DNA from: Heloderma charlesbogerti
Lineage: Eukaryota > Chordata > Lepidosauria > Squamata > Helodermatidae
Direction of reading: 5' to 3'
Assembly (NCBI GenBank): GCA_026122225.1
Contig: JANEZZ010001952.1
Location: forward strand, 186,001 to 250,000
DNA: 64,000 nucleotides
Shown: positions 47,116-56,741 of the stretch, one piece after another
Layout: every line of letters begins with the position of its first letter
Numbering within the stretch: position 1 is the stretch's first letter
Translations under genes and position numbers: made by a program
Notes under the pieces: generated by a model
The model's database searches: none
Seen by the model: only the letters and a program-made list of their open reading frames with translations
What the model was told of the DNA's origin: nothing

Positions 47116-47764
47116 TAGGGATGTTCGAAAGTCCCTTACCTGAACCCGAAAGTTGATGTGTGGGGGGGGGGGAGGTGCCCTGTCCCTCCCCCCCGAAATT
47201 CTGGCCGGGGGGGAGGCGCCCCGTCCCTCCCGCTGCGAATCCTGTCCTGCCGGGACGCAAATGGCGGCGGCCGTAGCTGCCACCGTTTGCGTCCCTGCAG
47301 TCAGCCGTGATAGGCTACGTAAATGTTTACGTAGCCTATCATGGCTGAGTGAAAAAAACAAAACAAAACCGCACGTATGCATTTGCGTATGTGCATTTTT
47401 TTTTCTTTCTTTCACTCAGCCGTGATAGGCTACGTAAACATTTACGTAACCTATCACGGTGTTTTTTAAAAATCTAGCCGTGATAGGCTATGTAAATCTT
47501 TACATAGCCTATCACGTTTTTTTTTTTACTTGGGAATGGCGGCGGCGGCAGCTGGTCAGAAGACCGGCTGCCGCAGCTGCCGCCACCGAACCACTGCCGC
47601 ACCGCTGCTGGAGCTGCCGCTGTCAGGGACATTCGCACAAGGTAAGTCCCATCCCGGGGAGTGGCAGGGGGGGGTGGCAGACCGTTTCTCCACCAATTTC
47701 GGGGGCTGAATGCACGGGCATTTGGCTTCCCCGAGATTCGTGGAGAAATTCTCTGACATCCCTA
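47116..47764 (+). mobile_element. Foldback hAT MITE (copy O), inside the BovB frame
   Basis: Perfect 8-bp duplication GTATAATC (47108-47115 and 47765-47772). TIRs tagggatgttcgaaagtccc and tctgacatcccta. Palindromes at about 47307-47344, 47423-47458 and 47478-47515. The central core is deleted compared with copy Q. Right arm: ATGGCGGCGGCGGCAGCTGG (47536), hairpin with loop AGAA, then GGTAAGT (47640). The ATG frame is open to the donor. Confidence 0.95.
47536..47645 (+). promoter_or_regulatory. Exon-like ATG-to-splice-donor segment in copy O
   Basis: A GC-rich stretch starts GGAATGGCGGCGGCGGCAGC and stays open from that ATG to CAAG|GTAAGT. The start matches the YY1 consensus (A-A-n-ATGGCGGC), which in many vertebrate genes overlaps the first ATG. 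Equivalent segments exist in the other foldbacks. Function as a first exon is inference. Confidence 0.5.
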
Positions 47765-48779
47765 GTATAATCAAAGCTATGGTTTTCCCAGTAGTAATGT
47801 ATGGCTGTGAGAGCTGGACTATAAGGAAGGCTGAGCGCCGAAGAATTGATGCTTTCGAATTGTGGTGCTGGAGAAGACTCTTACGAGTCCCCTGGACTGC
47901 AAGGAGGTCAAATCAGTCCATCCTAAAGGAAATCAACCCTGAGTGCTCATTGGAAGGACAGATACTGAAGCTGAAGCTCAAATATTTTGGCCACCTAATG
48001 CGAAGAGAAAACTCACTGGAAAAGACCCTGATGCTGGGAAAGATTGAAGGCAAAAGGAGAAGGGGGCAGCAGAGGATGAGATGGCTAGATAGCATCACCG
48101 ATGCAATGAATATGAACTTGAGCACACTCCGGGAGAGAGCCGAAGACAGGAAGGCCTGGCATGCTATGGTCCATGGGGTCACGAAGAGTCGGACATGACT
48201 TAACGACTGAACAACAACAAATAGTTCTGCACTATTCCACATACGTCAGGCTGCATTTGAAGTCCTGTGTCCTTTTGGGCATCCCATTTTGAAAAGGACA
48301 TTGACAAGTTGGAGAGAGTACAGAAAAGGGCACCAGGATGGTGAGGGGTCTGGAAATCAAGTCCTATGAGGAACAGCTGAAAGAGCTGGGCATGTTCAAC
48401 CTGGGGAGAGAAGATTAAGGGAAGACATGATAGTGGTCTTCACATATATCTGAAAAGTCAGCAGGCAGAAGATGGAGCAGAGTTCTCTGTTGTTCCTGAG
48501 GGCAGGATTGGAACCAGCCGGTGGAAATTGCAGAGAAGGAGATATTGGTTTGACATTAGGAGAAGCTTCCTAGCAGTGAGAGCTGTTCAGCAATGCTGAG
48601 CAAAGATTGCCTCGGGAGGTGGCGGGGTTTCGTTTGCTGGAAGTACTTAAGTAGATGATAGATGGCCATCTGCAGGGATGTTATAGATGCTCCCTGCAGT
48701 GCAGAGCCTACATTGAACAGGGGGTGGACTAGAGGATCACTGAGGTCCCTTCCAACTCTATGATTCTATGACACACAAC

Positions 48780-49577
48780 TGTCCACTGAGCTCCCATGTA
48801 TAAGGCTATGCCAAATTTTCTCTTCATGTTGATTTGCCATATGCAAAGTCCTGTTTTGAAGTGGCTGGCTTGTGGGGCGGGGTAGCCAATGGCAGTTTTC
48901 ATGCCAACAGTCATTGCTGATGATCTTGTGTTTGTGTGTGTGTTTTTGGGAAAGGGGAGGGGGGCTTTCACTATGGTTCTCATAATACTTCAAGTTCTGC
49001 CTCAGCATTGCGGTATTTAATTAATCACACAAGTACTCCCTACGAATGTGCAAAGGTATTGCTATGGATGGACTTTCCCACTCCTCAGAATGGCGAGAGG
49101 TTTCAGGGGCACCCTGAACCTCAAGGCACTTCCTGCCTTATTCCTCCTTGTCTGTATCTTCTCTCCCCCCCGCCTGCTTTCTTTAAATATACACGCCCAT
49201 GTACGCACATGCATGTGTATGCACACCCACCCACAAACACAACACCTTCTCCATTGCATTTTTGGCACTGGGTGAAGATCTTTTCATTCACCTAGGCCTT
49301 TTAAACAGCTGGCATTTAAGCAAACAAAATCTGGGCACTCTTTGTAAGTCATGTTTGGCAATTTTAGCTGCTAAGTGGTTCTATTTTTCCCCACCAGAGA
49401 GGTAGGTTTGATGGTGCATTTTAGGATTTGTGAAATGTTTTTAATTATTATTTTTGTATTTCAATGTTTATTTTTTCCTTTGTAAGCTGCCCAGGGAACA
49501 TGGGTTGAAAAGTGGCCGTATACATCCAGATAATGCTACTACTACTAGTAAACTATAATCTCCAATTAAGAAAACAT
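48780..49577. other. No gene recognised
   Basis: Unassigned. The 3' part (gtttattttttcctttgtaagctgcccaggg-like phrases near 49470) resembles a SINE or LINE tail. Confidence 0.4.
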
Positions 49578-50303
49578 TAGGGATGGACGAAAGTCACTTA
49601 CCTGATCCCGAAGCTTGCTTCGCAGTGGGGGGGAGGCGCCCCGTCACTCCGGCCGCGAAACGTCGTCTCCTGCCGGGATGGAAGTGGCGGCGGCTGTAGC
49701 CGCCACCGTTTGCATCCCTGCAGTCAGCCGTGATAGGCTACGTAAATGTTTACGTAGCCTATCACGGCTGACTTTAAAAAAAAGAAAAAGAAAAGCGCGT
49801 ACGCAAATGGCGGCGCCCATGAGTGCCGCCATTTGCATTTCTTATTTTGGCACGTGTAGTCTACATAAACATTTACGTAGACTATGGCGAAAATAATTAA
49901 CCCGTGCCAAAATAAGAAATGGGCGCCGCCATGGGTGCCGCCATTTGCGTACGCGCTTTTTTTCTTCTTTTTTCAAAGTCAGCCGTGATAGGCTATGTAA
50001 AGATTTACATAGCCTATCACGGTGTTTCTTGAAAGTCTAGCCATGATAGGCTACGTAAATCTTTATGTAGCCTATCACTTTTTTTTTTTTTACTTGGAAA
50101 TGGCGGCGGCGGTAGCCAGTCAGCAGACCGGCCGCCGCACCGCCGCCGGGACCTGCTGCCACGAGGGACATTTGCACGAGGTGAGTCCCATCCCGGGGGG
50201 GGGGCGGGGGAGTGTCGGAGAATTTCTCCACCAATTTCGGGGAGCCGAATGCATTGGCATTCAGCCTCCTGGAGATTCGTGGAGAAATTCTCCGACATCC
50301 CTA
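49578..50303 (+). mobile_element. Foldback hAT MITE (copy P), first of a tandem pair
   Basis: TIRs tagggatggacgaaagtcac and tccgacatcccta. Palindromes at about 49728-49768, 49856-49880, 49983-50022 and 50043-50079. Right arm: ATGGCGGCGGCGGTAGCC (50100) to GAGGTGAGT (50178). No duplication of the left flank GAAAACAT follows it. Instead GAG and then copy Q follow directly. Confidence 0.88.
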
Positions 50304-50306
50304 GAG

Positions 50307-51166
50307 TAGGGATGTACGAAAGTCACTTAATTTGAACAAAATTTGATTCACGGTGGGGGGGAGGCACTCCATCCCTCCCCCCCGAAATTCTGGCCGGGGG
50401 GGAGGCGCTCTGTCCCTCCCCCCTGAATCCTGGCCGGCCAGGCCGCAAATGGCAGCTGCTGTAGCTGTCGCCGTTTGCGTCCCTGCCGTCAGCCGTGATA
50501 GGCTACGTAAATGTTTATGTAGCCTATCACGGCTGAGTAAAAAAAAAACACAAAAAAACATGCGTACGCAAATGGCGGCGCCCATGGGCGCCGCCATTTG
50601 TGTTCCTTATTTTGGCACGTCTAGTCTACGTAAACATTTACGTAGACTACGGCAAAAATATGGGGAACGCAAATAGTGTAGCGTCTCCGCTATTTGCGTT
50701 CCCCTTATTTTCGCCGTAGTCTACGTAAATGTTTACTTAGACTAGACATGCCAAAATAAGGAACACAAATGGCGGTGCCCATGGGCGCCACCATTTGCGT
50801 ACATGCGGTTTTTTTTTTACTCAGCTGTGATAGGCTACGTAAACATTTATGTAGCCTATCACGGTATTTTTTAAAAATCTAGCCGTGATAGGCTACATAA
50901 ATCTTTACGTAGCCTATCACGTTTTGTTGTTGTTGTTTTTTTTACTGGAAATGGCAGCGGCAGCAGCTGGTCGGAAGACTGGCTGCTGCCCCCGCTGCCG
51001 CTGCACCGCCAATGGAGCCGCCACCGCCAGGAGGTTTCGCCCAAGGTAAGTCCCGTCCCAGGGGGTGGTGGGGGGTGGCAGACCATTTCGTCACCAATTT
51101 CGGGGGGCCGAATGCGCTGGCATTCGGCCTCCCCAAGATTCGTGCTGAAATTCTCTGACATCCCTA
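50307..51166 (+). mobile_element. Foldback hAT MITE (copy Q), second of a tandem pair
   Basis: TIRs tagggatgtacgaaagtcac and tctgacatcccta. It has the fullest core of its subfamily: palindromes at about 50492-50532, 50627-50652, 50717-50742, 50826-50865 and 50884-50922 around a centre near 50683. Right arm: ATGGCAGCGGCAGCAGCTGG (50949), hairpin with wobble pairs, GGTAAGT (51044). The left donor-like motif is lost (cacttaattt). Confidence 0.9.
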
Positions 51167-52528
51167 CTCAGAGGTTAAGCCAAAGTCTGTACAGAAGAGT
51201 GTTTTAAGGATGGAAGGGAGATGGCAGGGCATGGTTTTTTTGGTAATTCCAAGCATAAGGGGTAGGAAAGATGAAGGGGGGAATTGTTTAAAATCTGAAC
51301 ACCTGTGAGTGGTAGAGTTGGAAGAGCAAAGGTCCTGGGTAGGGATATATTGGGATGTGAGGGCAGAGGGAGTGGATGGGGCACATACAATCCGAGACAA
51401 ACTGTTCTTCTGATGGTTTTCTTCGTTGCATCAACAGTTGACCTTTCCATTCCCTTCCTCATCTATTGGGCTTGCAAATTGGATTTTGAATTGGAGCCCG
51501 GAAGACAAATGGATGATGCATCATCTCAGCCTGTTTTATGTAACAAAAACATTACATAAAATGGGGAGAAATCACTTTGGAGCACAGATTGTAAAGAGAG
51601 CTTGTGGTTTGGAAGCAACATCAAAGTTCTCTGCAAGTGGGATCCTAGGACCTCTATTTCTGCGGCTCCATTAACAAAAAGCCTAACTCCCCCTTTAGTT
51701 GGAATGGCACATCTTAAATCAGTTCTTTCCTGTCTTCTGCTGACATGTTTTTGGGCATCACCCAGCCTGTAACTGGAGAATAAGACCCGCAGCATATGGT
51801 TAAATTACAGCACACACACAAACTATGACAAGGATGAAATCAGAATACATTTGAACCAGTAGAGGTGGGAGTCATCCAGTGCTTTTCAGGTCCTTCATTT
51901 TTGGCTGGGATTGAGTAAAATGAAACACTACCCTCCTATATTCTATATGAGAACAGGTTTTTTTTTTTTAATATAGATATATCTGCTCTTATACATTTTG
52001 TCTTGTGTGGGAACAGCATCTGGATTCTTTATTTCTGGTGTGCCTCCTACAAATATTTGCTTCCCATTTCACTCATTAATGAAAAATGATGTTACACTTC
52101 ACAAAAAAACCAAAACTAAACAAAAATGGATTGCAAAATCATTGCTTTGGACCACAACGTTCACTTTGGGATTGGAAAGGTAGGCTTGCAGGAGGGTCTT
52201 CCGTCAGAATGATCTACACAAATATGGAAAATGAGTGAAAGAACACCAATGGATTTGTCTTTCAGTAATCACAAGGCCTGTTCCCCCAAGATTCCTTGTT
52301 ACCTATTATGGCCATTGTATTGCTTCACCCCCTATGAATTTCAGAACAATGGGTTAGTGTCAGAAAATAATAGAGCAGAGGCGGTCTCCATATTGGGTGG
52401 CATCTTCAAGTTAGATTAGAAGAAGATGGGGTGAATTAATTTAAGGTTACTCTCTGCTCTGTTACATTTTGTCTGATCCCAACAAGGAAACATGAGTGTT
52501 TAGTAAAGGTGGAAGAATCTGATCATCT

Positions 52529-52530
<2 letters not shown>
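51167..52530. other. No gene recognised
   Basis: Unassigned sequence, moderately AT-rich, without clear repeats. Confidence 0.5.
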
Positions 52531-52573
<43 letters not shown>

Positions 52574-52597
52574 CATGCGTGCGTGCGTGCGTGCGTG
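52531..52597. repeat. (GT)n(GC/GT)n microsatellite
   Basis: About 18 GT units followed by gtgcgtgc units. Confidence 0.95.
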
Positions 52598-52877
52598 TTT
52601 CTATGCTGATGTTAGAAGCCTCCAAGCCAAGATGGAGCAGTTGGACAGTTTGGTTTTATAGGAAAAGTTACATATAGTAAATGTAGCAACATGGTGGAAT
52701 GGAGTGAACCAGTGGTCGTGTAGGGCTGTAGCCATCTCTGGATACAAACTTTATTGCAGCCCCCCCGCACTCCCGGCTGTGGTCTCTTTTGTTCTATTTT
52801 TTGTCTCATGGAAGTCTGGCTTTTGTCCTGCCTAATCAGCTGGCACAATACCAGTGAACTGCTCTAAGTGCTATTTG

Positions 52878-53030
52878 TAGGGATGGGCATATCTTGTCAG
52901 TTTCACCTTCTCCAGCATTTGGATTAAAAAAAAAAAAACCCTCAAGGACTTTCTCTCCCAAATATGAAGAACTTTGCACATGTCAGTACATTCAAACTGA
53001 AACAAAATTCTTGTCCATCTGCACCAGACA
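52878..53030 (+). mobile_element. W-like MITE, short copy
   Basis: Starts tagggatgggcatatc and ends actgaaacaaaattcttgtc catct. Lacks a clear duplication. Confidence 0.5.
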
Positions 53031-53219
53031 AATTCAATAGGTCCATCTACTGTATTCCCAGCCTGGAGAGGACGATGTTGAACCTGCCAGCCATATAATT
53101 GTTAAAGATGAAGAGCCTGCCAGGAAAAAAGGAAAAAAGGAAAAAAAAAAAGGGGGGGGGAAAGAGGTGGTAGCCCTAATTCTTGGTTAATATGGCTGAA
53201 TTCACAGAAGTTTAAACCA

Positions 53220-53391
53220 AGGCTTTAAAGCACTAAGTGCTCAAAGCCCTGGGCCTGGGTAGATCTGCCAATTTTGATTTCATTTCATTTGACTTTTTTT
53301 TTTAATCTCAAGCTCTTTTTGTCTCAAATATGGAACTGTGGAAAATTCTTACTAAAACTGAACTGAAACAAAATTCTCACCCATCCCTAGC
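53220..53391 (+). mobile_element. W-related MITE, right part
   Basis: Ends gaactgaaacaaaattctca cccatcccta; related to the sequence at 1-175. Confidence 0.6.
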
Positions 53392-53396
53392 TATTG

Positions 53397-53429
<33 letters not shown>
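53397..53429. repeat. (CT)n microsatellite
   Basis: About 15 CT units with one interruption, directly after the MITE end. Confidence 0.9.
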
Positions 53430-53430
<1 letters not shown>

Positions 53431-53639
53431 TGCTCATGGACAGACCCCTGTTTCTGGCACCAGTATTCTCTTTGCTTGTACTGCCTTGTATACCCAGAGA
53501 GAGCATCACATTTTGTGAAGCATAACATCCTGTGAAGCATCCATTGTTGTTCTGTGAAGCATCTATTGTTGCCAATAGCCAAAGCTCTCTGAGCAGTTTA
53601 CAAAGATTTATCACCACCATTTGTGTAAATGGTTATTTA

Positions 53640-53942
53640 CAAAAAGGCAGAGCTGCCATTTTTATGCAAAATGGCTGCTTGGAGAGGGAGTAGGTGGCCA
53701 CACACTTGCCCGACTTGGCGTGCACGGAGTCAGGCAAGCACGGGGATTTGTGGACTAGCATCTGGGGGCCCGAGCTGCAAGTTCTATGCAAAAGGGCAGC
53801 TCGGTGAGGGAGTGCATAGCTGCACAATTGCCCGACTTGGGATGCACCGAGTGCACTGGGATCTGTAGACTAGTTCCTGGGGGGCCGAGCCGGCAAGAAA
53901 TCACTGAGCTTCGAGCCTCAACTGGATGCCCACAGCATCCCT
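53640..53942 (+). mobile_element. Family I MITE, right part, with an internal duplication
   Basis: Ends gatgcccacagcatcccta like family I at 21690-21715. Two diverged tandem units of about 120 bp (gagggagta/tg...ttgcccgacttgg...gatctgtagactag) lie inside. The left TIR was not found. Confidence 0.55.
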
Positions 53943-54165
53943 AACTGAGGGCACAGACATTCTGTGTGTGTCCCTCAGGAGCTAGAGTAAGCTCAGTTGT
54001 TTGTCCTCATCACCTAAGAGACAAAGGCAACTGTGCTCAGCTTGTGCCAGATCTTGTGCCAAGTGCAACTAATACTTAGCTTGCTTCCCTTCCTTGCCTG
54101 TTTCCTTAAACTTCCTTCCATCTCTTCATGTTTGTTCTTCTCCTCAGGTTAGTTGGGGTCTAGGG

Positions 54166-54564
54166 CAGGGGTGGGGTATCTCAGCTCTGGGGCCCCAATC
54201 TGGCCCTCTGTAGTTCCCCAGATGGCTACCCCCTTTCCCCTGGCTCCACCCCCTTCCCCCAACCACTAATCATTTGGTGGTTTCCCAGCTTTTGTGCAGT
54301 TTTCCCCCTTTCTAAAAGGTTGAAATTTCTCTCTGATAGCTTAGTTACTGGCAGTAGAAGCTTTAAGCTATAATATGTTAGGGTCTTCTTCTTCTTCTTC
54401 TTCTTCTTCTTCTTCTTCTTCTTCTTCTTCTTCTTCTTCTTCCCGCTTTTGCCTTTGCCCCTGCTCCCTTTGCATTTTGGCCTGCCCACCACTTGACTGT
54501 TGCCCCCAAGAACTTCTCTGAAATTGAATTCAGCCCTGGGGCTGAAAGAGGTTTCCTACCTCTG
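54166..54564. mobile_element. Charlie-like hAT MITE
   Basis: Flanks GTCTAGGG (54158-54165) and GTCTAAGG (54565-54572) match 7 of 8. TIRs caggggtggggtatctc and gaggtttcctacctctg. Contains the (TTC)n tract at 54384-54442. Confidence 0.82.
54384..54442. repeat. (TTC)n microsatellite
   Basis: About 19 uninterrupted TTC/CTT units; as (GAA)n this is a purine-pyrimidine tract able to form triplex DNA. Confidence 0.97.
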
Positions 54565-54683
54565 GTCTAAGGAGTGGAACTGTTTCATTGCCCTCCATTC
54601 CAAATTCTCTTTTTAGAATGGCATTCTGTACCATGCTGGGGCCAGGGATTCCTCATAATAACATGCTGTGTTCTTCGGGACTG

Positions 54684-55057
54684 AAGTATTTATTTATGTA
54701 TTTATGTATTTATTTAATTTATTTACAATATTTATATACTTCTCCACATCAAAGATTTCAGAGCGGTGAACAACAAAAATAAAAGAATAAAACCCCATAT
54801 TTTTTAAAGAATAAAACATTTTAAAAGAATAGATTCTGAACACAATAAACCACAGCTGGTCGCTCAGGGAAGGCCTCCCAAAAGAGCAATGTCTTCAGGA
54901 GGCGCCAAAAGCAACACAACGTTTGTGCCTGCCTGACTTCCAAAGGCAGAGAGTTCCACAGGAAGGGGGCCACCACACTGAAGGCTCTTTTCCTGGTGGA
55001 CTCCAGCTGGGCCTCAGTGACTGGGCAGATTGGTAAAGAGGAAGGAGCTCTCTCAGG
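54684..55057 (-). mobile_element. L2 LINE 3' end, minus strand
   Basis: The minus strand gives RKRAFSVVAPFLWNSLPLEV, the L2 C terminus, and a tail of TATTTA units at 54687-54722. The L2 probably continued rightward into 56701-56741 and 57725-57780 before two MITE units broke it. Confidence 0.85.
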
Positions 55058-56151
55058 TAGAGATGTCAGAGAAATCCGCTGCGGACTCAAATGAGGCTGG
55101 ATTCCGAAGGATCCGTCCTCCGGAATCCACAGTGGAACGGCTCCACTTACCTTAGCTCCAGGAGGATTCTGGCCAGAAAGGCACTCTGGCTCCGGAGCGC
55201 TGGCAATACGGTAATCGCGGCCGCCATTACCATATCATGGGAAAAAACACAGCCGCAAATGGTATATTGGACACCATTTGCGGTTGTATTCCTCTGCTGA
55301 GGTTGCGGGGTGCCAGAGTGGCGCCCGGATGGCCTCAATGGGCCCTGTGGGCCAGGCGAGGGGGCTGCCTCTCGGTGCTCGCTTCCAAGAGGCACAGGGG
55401 TGCGTGCAGGAAAGCTGCCTGCGCCCTCGCAGCACCGCCACATCGGGCAGGACCCTCGCCCACCGTTGAGACATCTCCTGAGCCAGGTGCCGTTATCTGG
55501 CCTGCGCGGCAGTGGCAGCATGTTGCACATGGCGTGGGCCAGGCTGGACGGCCGCTGCATTCCAGCACCCCGGACGATGGCAGCAGCGGCGCATTCTGGC
55601 ACGCTGCCCTCCCTGCACAGCTGCCCGTTGCTCCCGGACTGCAAATTGGCGGCAGCTCACCCTCAGTGCCCCACTCAGGCGTGGCCTCCGAGCCTCAGAT
55701 CCAGGCTGTGGGTGCTGCTGCTGCCACCTTCCCCCCCTGCCACCCTTTACCTTGGCTGGCTCCCCATCACCATCCTCGTAGTCTGTGAGGTCAGCTGCAT
55801 GGCGCCTGCTTGCTTCTGCCACCAAGCCGCACTTATTCTGTTCTCCTCACCCTCCTCTGGGGGATTCTCTGTGCCTCGCCTCGCATCCCTGCCTGCCTTG
55901 TGGGCTGCTGCAGTGCAGAGCAGAGCTCCCAGCATCTGCCATTACCATATTGCCAGCCTCTGGAGTGCTGTTCCAGCCTGAATTCTCCTGGAGCAGAGGT
56001 AAGTGGGGTGGAACGTATCCAGAGTGCGGCTCCGTGGAATTCTCACGGAGTAGAGCTGCTCTGGGGGATTCCGGGGGGGGGGGGGACGGATCGCCTCTCT
56101 CCCAGGCAGATTCCCTACTGTCCGTTCCAGTGGTGAATCCATACATCCCTA
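55058..56151 (-). mobile_element. Long GC-rich hAT-like element S1, first of a head-to-head pair
   Basis: Starts tagagatgtcagagaaatcc (complement of the right end of S2) and ends gaatccatacatcccta (complement of the left end of S2), so S1 and S2 are opposite orientations of one family. Left flank is CTCTCAGG (55050-55057). The interior is CpG-rich and much longer than in S2. Both ends carry outward donor-like GGTAAGT: complement cacttacctt at 55145-55153, plus-strand gaggtaagtgg at 55999. On the left, ATGGTAATGGCGGCCGCG (minus strand, about 55236) opens a frame that runs to the donor. Confidence 0.75.
55155..55995. other. CpG-rich cargo of S1 with long open frames, not recognised
   Basis: Long frames occur on both strands (for example 55310-55981 plus, 55147-55644 minus), but GC-rich DNA gives these by chance and none shows a known domain. 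The segment could be a captured 5' gene end or CpG island. No equivalent is seen in S2. Confidence 0.35.
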
Positions 56152-56154
56152 CTC

Positions 56155-56314
56155 TAGGGGTGTATGGATACCCCACTGTCTGTTCTGATGGGGAATCCAT
56201 GGTGGGGGAGGCAATCCGTTCCTTCCCCCCCAGAATCCTCATTGAGTGGAGCATTGGCTATAGGGCTGCTTACCTTGCTGGCCAGAGCCATTCGCCTCCT
56301 CCGCGCCAATTGCC

Positions 56315-56360
<46 letters not shown>

Positions 56361-56695
56361 CAATTGGCAGGATGTGCCCATAGACTTATATGCAAATAGA
56401 GCTGTGAATCTTGCATATAGGTCTATGTGTCCATAGGCTTATAAGTAAGATTCATGGCTCTATTTTGCATATAATTCTATGGGCACATCCTGCCCATCAC
56501 CATTTTTTTTTTAAGAAATGGCAATTGGCGCAGAGGAGGCGAACGACTCCGATTGAAGAAGCAACCGAGTGCCGTTCAGCCTCCAATCCTCCTGGAGCGG
56601 AAGTAAGTGATGCCAATCCGCCACTGATTTCTGAGGCCAGATTCCAAAGAATCTGGCTTCATTTGAATCCGCGGTGGATTTCTCTAACATCCCTA
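56155..56695 (+). mobile_element. hAT-like element S2, second of a head-to-head pair
   Basis: Left TIR taggggtgtatggatacccc, right TIR gatttctctaacatcccta. A CTC spacer separates it from S1. CTCTCAGG recurs at 56701-56708, five bases after its end, matching the flank of S1. Left donor-like complement gcttaccttgctgg (56269). Right arm ATGGCAATTGGCGCAGAGG (56518) to GGAAGTAAGT (about 56596). Contains a 20-unit (TA)n at 56320-56358. Confidence 0.78.
56320..56358. repeat. (TA)n microsatellite
   Basis: About 19 TA units at the centre of S2, between inverted gccaattgcca and caattggca segments, so it may have grown from the palindrome centre. Confidence 0.95.
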
Positions 56696-56741
56696 CCCTG
56701 CTCTCAGGTATCCTAGTCCCTTCCTTCCTCTGAGTCCTGCT

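Larger units (their letters stand above)
46896..48219 (+). mobile_element. BovB (RTE) LINE 3' half, inserted in CR1 and split by a foldback
   Basis: Target duplication AATAGTTCTG (46886-46895 and 48220-48229). The protein-level match is strong: MASGPITSWHIEGEE, FLGSTITADGDCSHEIKRR, VVMYGCESWTIRKAERRRID, RRLLRVPWTARRSNQSILKE and KAWHAMVHGVTKSRT. The 3' tail is (ACA)n. The frame is open on both sides of the foldback at 47116-47764 and continues across its target duplication without loss, so this copy was intact in this region when interrupted. BovB is known for horizontal transfer involving squamates. Confidence 0.93.
45394..48772 (+). mobile_element. CR1 relic, split by several insertions
   Basis: CR1 pieces in order: tcctaggtcctgtgttgttc (45412, the VLGPVLF block); gcttatcaaattttcagagg acac (46078, the active-site block); cagcagtgtcatgtgacacc (46803); ttggagagagtacagaaaag (48310); and the 3' end tccaactctatgattctatg (48752). 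Insertions are a microsatellite (45432-45522), MITE E' (45555-46066), a TIR element (46322-46653), a Harbinger-like MITE (46666-46775) and BovB (46896-48219). Confidence 0.88.

Noticed and set aside
54226..54492. Lysine-run frame on the minus strand
   Set aside because: It is the translation of the (GAA)n microsatellite.
55310..55981. 223-codon plus-strand frame as a real gene
   Set aside because: It lies in CpG-rich DNA with overlapping long frames on both strands, shows no domain and is bounded by element ends. Reported only as cargo.
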